A stretch of 64,000 nt of DNA from positions 496,001-560,000 of the forward strand of contig NW_023503555.1 of assembly GCF_014529535.1 (NCBI RefSeq), in the 5' to 3' direction. Made by a program: the position numbers and the translations under genes. The DNA comes from Bradysia coprophila. Taxonomy: Eukaryota > Arthropoda > Insecta > Diptera > Sciaridae. The notes under the pieces are model-generated. The model worked only from the letters and a program-made list of their open reading frames with translations, was not told the origin of the DNA and ran no database searches. Of this stretch, positions 15,501 to 26,968 are shown in pieces (positions within the stretch are counted from its first letter, which is position 1; each line of letters starts with the position of its first letter).

Positions 15501-18500
15501 AGTATTGTGCGTGCAGCCTCTTCCCTCCCCTTTTGATTCAAAATGATCCTTAAAATACATTTCTTCCTTTTCAGACGGTGCAACATGGTTTTCCACATAA
15601 GCCAACTGCATTGGCCTACGATCCGAAAGATAAGTTAATGGCCATTGGTACACAGTCCGGAGCAATTAAGGTATTTCCATTTGCAAGAACGTTGTGCCTT
15701 AAGAAACCGTTCTAAATTTTTGATGAAAAATTAATAGGTTTTCGGTCGTCCTGGAGTCGAATTCTACGGCCAACACTCCGCAACAACGAACAAAAACGAT
15801 GACCTAACGGTGCAATTATTGGAATGGGTGTCCGGAACCGGCAGAATCCTATCGCTGACGCGTTCGAACGAGTTGGTTTTGTGGGAACCGGCTGGTGCAA
15901 TGCTCGTACCGATAAAAAACCTTTCGTTTGATGGAAAATTGAAAAAGGTATCGTCGCTGTGCTGTTCGGCCCTAAAAGATGTTGTCTGGATTGGAACCGA
16001 AGGTGGCAATGTTTATCAGTTCGATTTGAAGACGTTCACAATGAGAGAATCGGTCATCTATCATGACGTCGTGTTGGAACAGTAAGTCAACCAACCAATT
16101 ATAGAGAAGGTACAGAGTTCAGCAATGTTCAATTAACTTTCAGAGTACCTGACGAATATAAATTGAATCCTGGTGCCATCGAATCGGTCAAGCAATTGCC
16201 AAACAACTACAACCAATTGTTGATCGTCTACAATCGTGGATTGTGTGTGACATGGGATTTGGAAAAGGCTGCAGTGATTCGATCGTTTATTTCGCCTGGA
16301 CATGGTCAAAGTGTCGGAGTAAACATCAGTCAAGATGGAGAAAATTTCACTTGGTATCATGCTGACGGGTCTTTTGCCACATGGGATCTGAGCACGTCGA
16401 AGCCACCAGAAAATGAGAAGTACGTCCCATACGGTGATGACCCATGCAAATCAATCAATGGTTTGGTGAAAGGCCTACGAGGTGACGACGAAATCGTTGT
16501 GTTCTCTGGAGGTATGCCACGGTCCGCTTACGGTGATCATCAAACGGTCTCGGTGCACTGCGATGACAATACAAAAGTTTGTCTGGACTTTACGTCGAAA
16601 GTTATCGATTTTTTCGTTACCTTCAACGATGACCATGAGGGTCAGGCGGAGGTTCTTATCGTTCTGCTGGAAGAGGAGCTGTGTGCTTTTGATTTGACCG
16701 ATCCAGCACTTCGTGCCGTTAAAACTCCGTATTTGCATTCCGTGCACACATCGGCGGTTACATGCAATCATCTCGTGTCTCAAGTATCGGCCGAGGTGTA
16801 CGAAAAAATTGTTGAAGCTGGCCAACAACAACAAGCCGATTTGAGTGACATAGAGTGGCCAATAACTGGAGGAAGCGTTCCAGAAAATGAAAACGCTGAC
16901 GAAACGAACGAATACGAAATTTTAATGACCGGGCACGAAGACGGCTCAGTCAAGTTCTGGGACTGTACGGGTGTGATTTTGAAGCCCGTGTTACAGTTCA
17001 AAACGGCGTCTCTGTTTGGAAGTGACCTCGAAGTGAATAACGATTTGAACGAAAGTCAGGATCAATTAACCGAAGGTGATCCACCGTTCCGCAAGGCTGG
17101 TTTGTTCGATCCATATTCGGATGATCCACGGTACGGAGTCAAAAAAATCGCTCTGTGCCCGAAGACTGGCCAGATTATTGTAGCTGGAACAGCTGGTTAT
17201 ATTGTCGTTGCTTCACTAGATCATCGCATCGGTGAGGGACCAATGAAACTGACCACCATGAATTTGGTCAGCGATCGTGACGGATTCGTTTGGAAAGGTC
17301 ATGATCCCCTGACGGTCAAAGCCAGTCTATTAGACGAAGAAGTTCCACCGATTGAGGATGGCATTCAAGTAGTTGGAATTCTGCAAATTCTTCCACCTGC
17401 TGCTATCAATTGTTTGGCTCTGCAATCCGGTTGGAATTTAGTGGCGGCCGGTACATCACACGGATTGGTTGTATTCGATTACGTCAATCATCATCCGGTT
17501 CTACATGAATGTACTCTAAATCCAAAAGGTAGCTCTCCTGATCCCAAAGATCCGTCAAATATTTTTCTAAATTTACTTTCGAATCCTTAGATTTGAGTGG
17601 TGCCGGTGAAACCCTTTCCCGACGAAAATCGTTTAAGAAAACGCTTCGAGAATCATTCCGTCGCTTGCGTCGTGGTAGATCGACAAGAACTGCTGGTGGT
17701 GGCGTTGTGCCCCCTCCGACAACTATTGAAACACGTCCAGTTGAAAGACAAATTGAAGCTCGTCCAACCGACGATGCTATGGCTTCAATGGTTCGATGCT
17801 TGACATTCGCACAAACGTATATCATAAACAGTAAGCTTTCACTTCAGCCGCATCTTTCATAGCAACTAATGTGAACTTTCCAACTAGACAATACAACAAC
17901 ACCAACACTGTGGTCAGGTACTACTGGACTTGTGTACGTGTACATTCTTCACATTCCGCCAAAACCAATCAGTGACACCACACCGGCCGAACAACGTAAA
18001 CCAATTACCGGGCAATTGGCCAAATCGATTCATTTGAAGCATAACGCGCCCATCGTCGGAATCACAATCTTTGACAATGCCGGCTATCCATTGGAACTGT
18101 CTTCCTCGCAAGCAGGCAAATCATCTCATCGCGTTGTCGTTGCCACTGAAGAGCAATTCAAGTGTTATTCGTTACCGCTGCAGAAGAGCAACAATAATGT
18201 GGTCAAGTACAAACTGACCGCTCTGGAAGGGGTTCGCGTGCGTCGTATGTCGTTCGCTCGATTCTCCTGCGTCGTTCCGCCGAGTATTGCCAACAATGTT
18301 TCGAAGAGTCCATCGAAAACGGACAACACCGCCCAATTGAATACATCGGCTGATCCATCGACACCGTTGACACATTCGGAAGTCGGTCTGTTGTGCTTAA
18401 CCAATGCCGGTGATTGCTTGGTATTTTCGATTCCAGAATTGAAGAAGCAGATTAATGCTGCTGCCGTACGACGAGAGGATATAAGGTGAGATTGGATTGT

Positions 18501-21500
18501 AAACGTCAGCCTGGAGCGGTGGGCTCTTTCGTTTAGATTGTCCTTCGAAGGTGTAAGCCAACCAACAAATTTTCCTTTTTCAGTGGAATATCGTCGCTCT
18601 GTTTCACAAACTACGGCGAGGCTCTGTACATGATGTCATCGTCCGAACTGCAAAGGATTTCCCTATCGGCAACCAAGGTCGTTGCACTGCAAGGAACAAT
18701 CGATTTGGAACCGTTGTACGAAGAAGAACTGGCACCTGAACTGGAACGAAAATCCGATCTGGACATCATCAACGAAGATGCCACACTAACGAATCACGCA
18801 TCGCTAACGGCTGCCATTGACAACACACTGAATGGTCAAACCGAAAATCTTACCAACGGCGATTCGTCGTCGAACAATAATCCGAACGAAACGACAACCA
18901 GTTCGATGGGTGACATAACGGTCGATTCGGTTCGAGATCATTTGAATTCGACGGTGACAACATTACACACAACCACAACCGAAGAAATTGTCGGTGAGTA
19001 GATATTTGATGTATTTGAGGGGTTGTGTGTTTTTGGGGGTCGGACGTCCGAAATGAGTTTATGTTCACACAATTTTATGTTTCCACTCTACTGTTGTTTC
19101 GTTGTGGTTCATGGCGAGATACATTTTCATTGACCTTTTACCGACGGCACTGAGCATCAGTTATCGAAATCTAAGACGGAACTTCGACCTAGTTGTTGTC
19201 TTATAGTTTTACTTTCGTGCAAAAGATCTTAATCTTCTGAGAACCCATGGAACAAACGAAGTAACCGATTCGACTGATGATTTTGGCTGCCGTCTGTGAA
19301 AGGTTGACATAACACAAAATCATAAACCGAAATTGTTTCCAGGTCGATTGTCTGTTTTAAGTACACAAACGAATAACACCATTACCTCCATAAATATGAA
19401 AGAAATTCCAGACATAAATTTGCCGAATTTTAAAGATTTGTCACCGATTGGGTAAGTTCATCTCATTAACAAAGACATACTAAGAGAGAGTTTGCACTCA
19501 CTGCTCACGCTCAATTTACCGCCTATAGCTTCGTAGTTATACTTGGACTTTAGAATAATTAGATGACTGCGCTTTTAATCTGTTTGCATTTGGATTTATC
19601 TATTAGAATTGAGTCATAAAAGTAGCGATTAACAATGTTACTGTAGTGTTATCATTGCATGCCGCGTCCATAATACAATTACAAGCCAGTTAAGTAACCA
19701 TATTTTGTTGGCAAATGGTTCATCTTTTACCAAAGTCTCGAAACGACATTGCAGCATCAAACAGTTCGAAGACTATTAAAGTGTTAGCAAGTGATAACAA
19801 TTATGTGAGAAAAAAATATCCGTGCATCCGTTGGTCTCAAGGTCGTCTGTGGTTCCACTGTAGCTGTTTCACAAAAAAATGAAGTTGAAATAGGAACGGA
19901 ACAGTTATTGGTAGAGCAGGTATCAAGTGTGCAATGAGTTCAGGTTCACATAACCATTCGAAAGTCCTCACTACCTATCGTTACTACAATATCGAAGGAA
20001 GACAAATATTACTCAAAGAAGTCTACCTTCGATATTGTACAACCGATAAATAGTGTAGACCCATGGAGTGGTTATTTGAACTCACTTCACCCTAAATACC
20101 TGATGGATAAAAAACTGTCCCGTTCACATTTCTTCAATTTTTTTTTGTGAAGCGCCTGCATTGGAACCATAGACGTCATTAGGACCAACGGATGGGTGTT
20201 CCGTACTCAGACCAATCCAACGCACTATGACACTATTTGCGTACATTTCAAGTATTTAAAATTGTTCTCTTGTGTAACAACAAGCAACTTTTATTCGAAA
20301 GAATGTGTCTCGAAGAAATCTTTCGTTATCTCGAAAATTATCGGCAACAATATCGCGTCGAAAGAATATACCGAAACATGTACTAACGACTTCACCACTT
20401 CCCTGCCGAAAACAATTCTCTCTCTGTTTCTCAAACACACATTCATCATTCACCTTAATATTAGCCATCCGCATGTACGATCATTTGATTAACCTAATAT
20501 TACAGACGGATACGGTATAATCCAGTATCTTGTCAACTACTTCTTTCACTACTAATGGTCAACGTAGTCTGATTTTACTTTGTTTTGTTTTGTATCTATT
20601 TTAATGTCGTAAAATGTTTTGTCCGTCCAATGATGTCCTTATACCCTAAGTTAATGGAACCGTAGTTTAAGTGTCTCTCAGGCAATCAAGAAGACATCGA
20701 ACAGATTCTTGTCCTGCTAATTTCTGCTTTGTTTTCCTTGAAATTAAATGCTAGCGCTAAACTGAATGCTCTTTCGTAGAACGTTTTACATATCTATGAG
20801 TCAAATGATGGAAGTTGTGACTGGACTGCTGAAGCTCTAAAATGTTTTTTTTTTATTGAATGAATTTCCGTCGTAAAAGTAACTTTTGTCTACTCAAAAT
20901 ATCCTACAGATGAAAGAGACGGTTTCGCGGGAAATTATTGATTTGTCCTTTGGCTGGGATCTATGAACTTCCATCATTGTCTCATAAATATTTTAAGATT
21001 GAAATAACATGATTGTTTCCCAATCTTATCGTAAAATACAAATGTCCAGACGATGACGTAATCTGGCAGATTATCTGCTATTAGCAGGGACTCTATTTGG
21101 AAGGCTACATTGGATGCTGCGATAATAATTCATTTCACAAGATAGCTGTCTTTTCAACAAGTGTAGAGTTTGTACATACGAGCTGAAAGCGACACTTGCC
21201 GAAAAACAGTTACAGGAGGAATAATGAATTACGTATCAGCAACCAATCCAAATGTATTCTGTTTTGCTGCCTACCACATGTGAAAGTAGGATTTCACGTA
21301 AAAATTCACGAGAAAGGAAACGAAAATATTCCCCATGTAATCGATCATTTTCCCGAAATTTCTTGACTTTGCCGACATTTTCCTAGATTTTCCCATATTT
21401 TCCTTAATTTTCAAAAAAAAATGTTTTTGGGAAAATTCGGGAAATTGTGGACAAAGTCAAGAAATTTTGCGAAAATATGAGAAACTGTTGTCCCCAAAAT

Positions 21501-21746
21501 ATTCCCTGGATTTTAGTCATAACGTAAATTAGACTTTACCTCACGCCGTTAAAAACCTTAAAAGCAACAACGAAAAAATCATTAACAAACAAACATAATG
21601 CTTCCAGCGATACCACCGAAACGAGCACCAGTTCGGTGGTTATTAAATCGGTCATCACAAGTATGACGCATGGGACACAAAACGGAGACGCTGCGGAATC
21701 AGTGAAAACGACCACCACAACAACGCGTAAAGAGAGCGTATTTTAA
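6527..21746 (+). CDS. l(2)gl: Lethal(2) giant larvae, cell-polarity WD40 protein
   Basis: Cortical scaffold that restricts aPKC/Par activity to maintain apical-basal polarity and regulates exocytosis. Coding exons: 6527-6610, 15575-15670, 15738-16081, 16144-17528, 17591-17830, 17888-18485, 18584-18993, 19343-19451, 21608-21746. All introns are GT-AG, the phases agree, and the exons total 3405 nt (1134 aa; Drosophila is about 1160). The protein opens [17 protein letters not shown], nearly identical to fly Lgl. WD40-type repeats fill residues 30 to about 630. A basic hinge follows, with the aPKC target cluster [15 protein letters not shown] (S650, T654, S658 by my count). The tail ends [10 protein letters not shown]...RKESVF. 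The start is fixed by homology; a splice acceptor at 6495-6496 leaves 30 nt of 5' UTR and implies an upstream non-coding exon. Intron 1 is about 9 kb. Confidence 0.96.
8381..8881 (-). pseudogene. Bel/Pao retrotransposon gag fragment
   Basis: The antisense frame from about 8881 down to 8381 matches the C-terminal part of Bel/Pao gag: a [16 protein letters not shown] block, a [14 protein letters not shown] block, then a zinc-knuckle-like [13 protein letters not shown] and a second Cys cluster [10 protein letters not shown]. The open frame stops upstream (TAG), there is no gag N-terminus, and no protease, reverse transcriptase, integrase or LTRs were found nearby. It is a dead fragment inside l(2)gl intron 1, antisense to the host gene. 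Confidence 0.8.
9671..9825. repeat. Foldback MITE in l(2)gl intron 1
   Basis: Inverted repeats of about 60 bases share TTGATGGGATCGACAATTAT and an outer CACGA block, separated by a short spacer (about 9735-9765). No open frame. Target duplication is not obvious. Confidence 0.7.
10271..10412. repeat. CTGTTACTTC-family repeat copy
   Basis: Begins AATCTGTTACTTC, repeats AAATCTGTTACTTCA internally near 10317, and ends in GGCGACAACAGATG. It belongs to the dispersed family whose best bounded copy is at 61706-61958. Confidence 0.6.
12603..12752. repeat. CTGTTACTTC-family repeat copy
   Basis: Starts with a degenerate CTCTTACTTCTTTCGATCTAAG, has an internal GTACTTCATTAG block and a TTCGATATATAAGA block, and ends TTGTCAATAACAGATG. 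Similar in layout to 13340-13481. Confidence 0.65.
13340..13481. repeat. CTGTTACTTC-family repeat copy
   Basis: Starts AATCTGTTACTTCTTTCGAT, has an internal CTAGTACTTCATTA block and ATTTCGATATATAAGA, and ends TCGTTAACAGAT. A truncated copy lies just upstream at about 13105-13200. Confidence 0.65.
19824..20195. repeat. Foldback element in l(2)gl intron 8
   Basis: Inverted repeats begin ATCCGTTGGTC and run inward for well over 100 bases through a GGTTCCA block and a TTTCACAAAAAAA block, with the complement ending GACCAACGGAT. Central stem near 19985-20045 around TCGAAGG/CCTTCGA. No coding capacity. Confidence 0.75.
21349..21477. repeat. Small inverted repeat in l(2)gl intron 8
   Basis: Arms sharing AATTTCTTGACTTTG and its complement CAAAGTCAAGAAATT flank an AT-rich centre built from ATTTTCC runs. 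Looks like the core of a small foldback element. Confidence 0.55.
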
Positions 21747-21850
21747 TGAATTTTTTTTTTAACTTTATTTAGTTTCTAGTTTTAGTTTTGTATTTTAATT
21801 GCGTTATTCAAATATCGTTATTCAGAAACACAACAAGAATTTTTTTTTGA

Positions 21851-21856
21851 AATAAA
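21851..21856 (+). terminator. Candidate polyadenylation signal of l(2)gl
   Basis: AATAAA about 105 bases after the stop codon; a second AATAAA follows near 21965. The sequence after the stop is T/A-rich and gene-free, as expected of a 3' UTR. Confidence 0.5.
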
Positions 21857-24152
21857 AGAAGATATTTTCTAGCGGCAGCTGTTAAATCTTTTGGTTTTGC
21901 AATTTTGTTTTTTGTATTTTAAGCGTTGTCCGAATTGGATGCATTTTTATGCTTAAATTTATTAGAATAAAAAAAATATTTTCAATTTTAGATTTTTATT
22001 TTTTAATTGATAAAAAGGAAGGGGTTGGATGGAACAGTATTTTTTCCTGTGACATGAAATGGCAGACTAAAATATTTTTAACTAATAAAAGTAAAAAGTT
22101 TCATATCAAAAAAGAAAAGAAAATATAAAAAAAATGATTAACGTATGGTACAATCACAAATTTCTAAACATAATCAATGAGATCAAAACTGGTTGCCTTA
22201 TTTTGATGGAAGAAAATAGAAGAAAAATCCAGCAAAAAAACTATTTTACAATAAAAAGTATTACAAAACCAGCGAGAAATGCTTGCGTCTTTCGGGTAAA
22301 TTAATTAAAATTTGAATTTAAAAAAATTATAGAAAGTGAAGCGATATAACTAAACACCATATAACTAAACCATTTTGATGAACAATTAATTTACTTAACC
22401 AATGCAAAGGGAATTTTAATTTTTTAATTAATTTAGAGACAAAAAAAAATCGATAAACAAAAAACATAAAAATTTTTTTTTAATGAAACTTATGATCCCT
22501 CCGTATGGCCTATTATATAAAATGCAATTTAATTTTCCCGGTCGTGTTGTATCGTTAGTCTTCAGTTGTATCGTTAGTTGGTGTAGATAATAATCAGAAC
22601 CATCTTGATGTATTAAGCCTGATCAGTGATCACTGCAGACAAAATGTATGCAATTCAGAGAAAATATATCTTTTTAATGTGTAGCAAATTGAAGTTTGAC
22701 TTTGTGTTTTCAAAGATCAAATATACTTACCAGCAAAGACTATATGGAAACATCAATCATCAACTGAAGTAATAGATTTCAATTTGAGTTCATTTTTTAT
22801 TTTCACCGAAGTCGAAGCACCATCTGTGGCAATTCTCCCTTCAATTTGACTTGCCGATTGTTCCAGTTCATCGTTGATTGGAGAAAATGAATACTCAAAG
22901 GGTTTGCACAAATTTTACTTCAACGTTAGTTCTAATCACGTCATTACGAAAGTTTCGATTCAAGTTTCGGTCTGTCAGGTTGGTATGGTCCGTTTCCAGA
23001 TCATGAATCACAGGTCTTGTGACTCTTTGTTTCTATTACCGTTCATGCAAATTAAACCTCCCTGTCCTTTCTAGGAACTATACTGACATGTAACCTTAGG
23101 TTCCGGGAAGAGACAGGTAGGTTTAATTGATTTACATGAAGAACGGGAATAGAAACAAAGTGTCACAAGACCTGTGTTTCACGGTCTGTTAACGGACCAT
23201 ATTTAATATGTAGGACCGACAATGAGGTAAATAGAGTTCAAAGTTACGCGTCTGGACGGTATCTAATATAACAATATATCCAGTCTTTCACGGCCCTATT
23301 GCACAGCGAAGGCGGGAATGAAATGAAGGTTCCTGGGCCGTTCACTACAGACAGAGAGCTTGTTCTGATAAGCTCGTCGGGACGTTCATGTACCCAATGT
23401 AGTACGATCTGGTTACCAGTCCTAACTGGTTTAGAGTTTATGGTCAGGATTTCAATCAAACTTTCGTCGAACAGATTCAATTTAGACAAGTAAACGGAGC
23501 GGATAGCCGAGTAGTAATGTTGTTTAAAACTTAAGTAAAAATCTCAAAATAAAATTAATAAACGTACGGCCTCGAAGCAACTCTGGAATTCTATTAGGTC
23601 GTCTGCTCCATCCAATTCACCTTCACCTCGCATCTTATCCGCTTGTCATTCCGACATCTTCATTGTTCGGAATTAATGGTCTCTTCTAGCAATAATACTT
23701 TCATTAACACCGAAATTCGGTCGGATATACCACGTACAACACTTGAAATTTCCTTACAAGATATTTCACATCTTGTATTACTTCGATGGTTTTGTCCGTC
23801 GCTAGCCCTGTGCGTCTTTCTTTGACGATTTTGACAATAATCTCAATAAGTAAAATATCAATCTTAACGGATTGACAGCGGATTTTCTGAGAAGAAATGT
23901 CATCATCAGATGCCCTAGATTGTATGCTTTCAAGTAAGGGCTGAAAAGAGATATTGAAGTTCCTAGTTTACTTAGTTTCAGAGCTGCAACGACAAAAATA
24001 AGCAATGACCCACTGTTAATGGCGTCTTATAGGTAGAAAAACTGCTGGTTAAACAAATGAAGTAAAAGATTTTTTTCTATCTTTAAAGTCAAGAGAAGAA
24101 GTAACAGATTTGGCACTTTGCCATACTCAAACGAAAAGTGTAGTCGAGCGTT
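21857..24152. other. Intergenic, l(2)gl to B3GALT6
   Basis: AT-rich spacer between convergent genes. Holds one foldback element (22985-23200) and a fragment of the CTGTTACTTC family near 24055-24110. No coding sequence recognised. Confidence 0.6.
22985..23200. repeat. Foldback MITE
   Basis: Ends with GGTCCGTT and AACGGACC. Arms of about 80 bases share ACAGGTCTTGTGAC, TTTGTTTCTATTACCGTTC (with mismatches) and TTAAACCT. Short unique centre. No open frame. Confidence 0.7.
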
Positions 24153-24158
24153 TTTATT
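24153..24158 (-). terminator. Candidate polyadenylation signal of B3GALT6
   Basis: TTTATT on the + strand (AATAAA on the gene strand), about 220 bases after the stop codon. Confidence 0.35.
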
Positions 24159-24378
24159 CACAAAATTTAGTTTTCGTTGACAATGAACCGTAATCATCAC
24201 ACCAGAAGCTCTATATCTGATTCGTTATAGGAGCCTTCATTGTTGAGCAGTCTTCCCTTCCATTACTGACTTTTGTAAGTCGTCTCGTTGTATAGTAACC
24301 AAACTCAAACCGCATCCAAATGGTAGAATTTTAATTGAATCTGAAACGAAAAAAAAAATAGAAAAAAGGTAACGAATG

Positions 24379-25533
24379 CTAGCGATGTTGGGTCTCATAA
24401 TCGCACCAGTTAATTATTGTATCACAGCATTGCATCGGCGCCGCTTTCCAGTTGTAGAAATATTCCAAGGGTCGCTTCACACCAATTTCGTTCAGCTCGT
24501 CGTCGCATTCATTCCCTTTGAAAATTTTTCGCATATCCTCGGCGCTTCTCTTGTGCAACACCATATGGTAATTCTTGCAACTCCTCGCCATATATGCCGT
24601 ATCGAATCTGCAATCATGTTTACGAAAAACGTTCCTCATCGACGCAAACCAAATGCCAACCGAAATGTCCTCGCTCGTGTACAAACTCAAAATGTTTGCG
24701 TTCGTCTGTACGTACTGCACTAATTTCTCGGAGATTATGTAGCCACCGCCTAGGGCATATGGAAGGTACTTCGAGCACAAATTGAAATGGGTCTCTTTCC
24801 AGTGTCCTTGCGTTTTGATGTTAGCCTTTCCGTTGAAGTAGCCCCAATACAGTTCCGGCATCGGATTCGGACCAAAATCTACCGATGCTATCCGGTCATG
24901 ATAATCCTTCAAATAGCTTATCATATTGTCCAGCTTGACGTATGTATCGTCGTCGCACTTTAATAGATAATGGAACGAATGACTGTCCGATAGAGACTTG
25001 AGGCTAAGAACGAGTTTTTTAGTCAAATTTTTGTAGGAATCCTGGAAACCATTGACCAGAAGAAGGTCATCGTGAGTGCTAGATTCGCTGAACAGTTCGT
25101 TTTGCCGTGTACGGGTAAGGCCCGCCGTTCCTATCGCAAATTTGTGAATCACCTTCACCGGTTTCGATTGATCGATAAACTGTCTGGCATGTAACCACTG
25201 TTTGTACATTCCCAGCGAATTGACCTGTTCTTCTATGCTTTCTTGAATGAGCCAGCCAGACTCGTCGTAGGTGGGAATATAAATCCGTTGACTGCCATTA
25301 TGATGCGGTCGAAGATTGAGCCAAGTTTCACGAATCGCATTACGTCTGTCAACATTGCCGGGTGCAGAAAGGATGAGTATGAGTAGAAAACATTCGGTTT
25401 TTTCGGCATCGATTGGCTTTCTATCGCCGAGGCACGATATGTTTGTGAATACATTGGTTAGGAAGCATCCCACAGAAAAAGTGAAAAATGGAACTAAAAA
25501 CCTAGTGGTGAGGATGCGACGAGTTATTTTCAT
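24379..25533 (-). CDS. Beta-1,3-galactosyltransferase 6 (GT31)
   Basis: Golgi type II enzyme that adds the second galactose of the glycosaminoglycan linker tetrasaccharide (GalT-II; B3GALT6, fly beta3GalTII). Single exon, 384 aa. The start is the ATG at 25533-25531; the open frame continues upstream without another ATG. A short cytoplasmic tail is followed by a hydrophobic anchor at about 12-28. GT31 motifs: RRNAIRETWL (63-72), KFAIGTAG (131-138), the metal-binding DDD in LLKCDDDTYVKLD (194-196), YWGYFNGK, LPYALGGGYI and SEDISVG. The C-terminal YNWKAAPMQCCD matches the B3GALT6 end (CC after a W) better than other GT31 members. About 45 extra residues lie between RETWL and KFAIG relative to the human enzyme as I recall it. 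Intronless between two other genes. Confidence 0.9.
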   Translation of the reverse strand: MKITRRILTTRFLVPFFTFSVGCFLTNVFTNISCLGDRKPIDAEKTECFLLILILSAPGNVDRRNAIRETWLNLRPHHNGSQRIYIPTYDESGWLIQESIEEQVNSLGMYKQWLHARQFIDQSKPVKVIHKFAIGTAGLTRTRQNELFSESSTHDDLLLVNGFQDSYKNLTKKLVLSLKSLSDSHSFHYLLKCDDDTYVKLDNMISYLKDYHDRIASVDFGPNPMPELYWGYFNGKANIKTQGHWKETHFNLCSKYLPYALGGGYIISEKLVQYVQTNANILSLYTSEDISVGIWFASMRNVFRKHDCRFDTAYMARSCKNYHMVLHKRSAEDMRKIFKGNECDDELNEIGVKRPLEYFYNWKAAPMQCCDTIINWCDYETQHR

Positions 25534-26292
25534 GGTTGAATTGGCATTGAAAAGAATCAAAATAACAACAAACTTGAATAGAACTTCAAAACAAACAAAC
25601 TAACCTCAAACAAAGACATTTTGACATGAAATGTCAGTGCTTTGTCAGTGTCTTTGGAAGTGTATGACAAAGCCGTATTGCATGAAGCAAAATAGAGTAA
25701 AAGGAGTTCTCAAAAAAGTATAGCTTTCATTTTCATAAATTTGTCTTTAAAAAACGTTTTATTTATGTTCCTTCTATCAAAGTCAAATAAAATATGAAAA
25801 GTATGAAGACTCAATATCCTAACTATTTATCCTGTTTTCGAGATGGCGACTACACGACAATTTTCAAGTCAACAAAGTGATTTTTCTCAAATGAAATACA
25901 TTTAGTTTGGTATCGTTAGAAAGGTATAACCTCTGACTATAAGATAAAAATTAACTTCTATCAAAATATGTCCACTCACTGAACTATTGTGACAAAACGG
26001 TTTCGAAGGGGTGCTTGAAATTTCATGAAATGAAAAATTTTGTATGGGGAAGGAGCTGGTCCGATTTTACTGAATGCTGTTTCGAGATCTCAATAAGTCC
26101 CTGAATCGATGTGCGTTCTCAGTTTTTGGGTGCATTTCGGAAAAACTTCTTTTTTTGTTGAGGAGGAGCGTGAGGGGCGGCGTCTGGCATTTACGAACAG
26201 AAGTACGTTACTTAACAATGGGGCAAAAATTCTTGTTTATTCACACAAGAGTTACCATTTCCATCATTTGCCCCAATGTCAAGTAAGGTATC

Positions 26293-26365
26293 TTATTCAA
26301 AAACGTGAGATAAAGTTTCGGCTCCGTGTAGTAAAGTTAACTTTACCACACGTTTTTGAATAATT
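26293..26365. repeat. Short hairpin repeat
   Basis: TTATTCAAAAACGTG...TAAAGTT is followed after a short loop by AACTTTACCACACGTTTTTG and AATAA. 73 bases in total, strongly self-complementary. Confidence 0.6.
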
Positions 26366-26821
26366 TATTTTTGTTTCTACCGCCGGTTCTTAAACAAATA
26401 AAGTCTTCACACAAATGAGGTTTTTTCTGATAACAGATTTTTTCACTTATCAAGTATAATTACTCCATATGTATCGCGTAGTAGACGAGGAGGAAACCGA
26501 CTGTCAAAATTTGTCTACAAAATAAAAAGAAAATACACCCAGCCTTTCCAATCAATAATCCACATCAAAGTGGTGCTAAGAGCAAATGGCACTTAATTGA
26601 CCGTAAGTAGTATGTTAACGTGTTTGTGTTTGTTGTTGCTGCATATTTGCATTCACACGGTATATGAATGATTAAGTTGTTATCACCAAATTTAGCTAAC
26701 TGAAAGCTGACTGCCACAGTTTAGGCTGTACGGATGTGTATGTAGTGGGAAATTCCAAGAATTCGTTTTCGTATTAATGGGTAAACCCAAAATAAAGAAA
26801 AACAAAACAAACTGTCAACTT

Positions 26822-26968
26822 TAAGAACTAATATAGTATTTTTCGTTACGAGTTATGAAAAGTGGAATTTTTCAGGAATAGTCGTAAGCTTGTCCTAAGC
26901 TAGATTGGCAAAGCCGGCGTGTCCTGAAAAATTCTGCTTACATCACGAGTAACGAACTACGTTCTTAT
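26822..26968. repeat. Foldback MITE
   Basis: Arms share TAAGAAC, CGTTACGAG and GGAATTTTTCAGGA with their complements TCCTGAAAAATTC, CTCGTGA/CTCGTAACG-type blocks and GTTCTTA. Spacer of about 40 bases. Confidence 0.6.

Larger units (their letters stand above)
6611..15574. other. l(2)gl intron 1, repeat-rich
   Basis: A 9-kb intron between coding exons 1 and 2. It contains a Bel/Pao gag relic (8381-8881), a foldback element (9671-9825) and several copies of the dispersed CTGTTACTTC family (about 7430-7640, 10271-10412, 12603-12752, 13105-13200, 13340-13481). Open frames at 7093-7587 and elsewhere look like chance. A large first intron may carry enhancers, but none is identifiable by eye. Confidence 0.7.

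Noticed and set aside
17484-17825. Antisense frame opposite l(2)gl exons 4-5, and similar frames opposite other exons
   Set aside because: They are shadows of the real coding strand; the sense exons match Lgl and share phases.
20196-20520. Overlapping open frames on both strands in l(2)gl intron 8
   Set aside because: No domain, no splice links to the flanking exons, and intron position; treated as chance.
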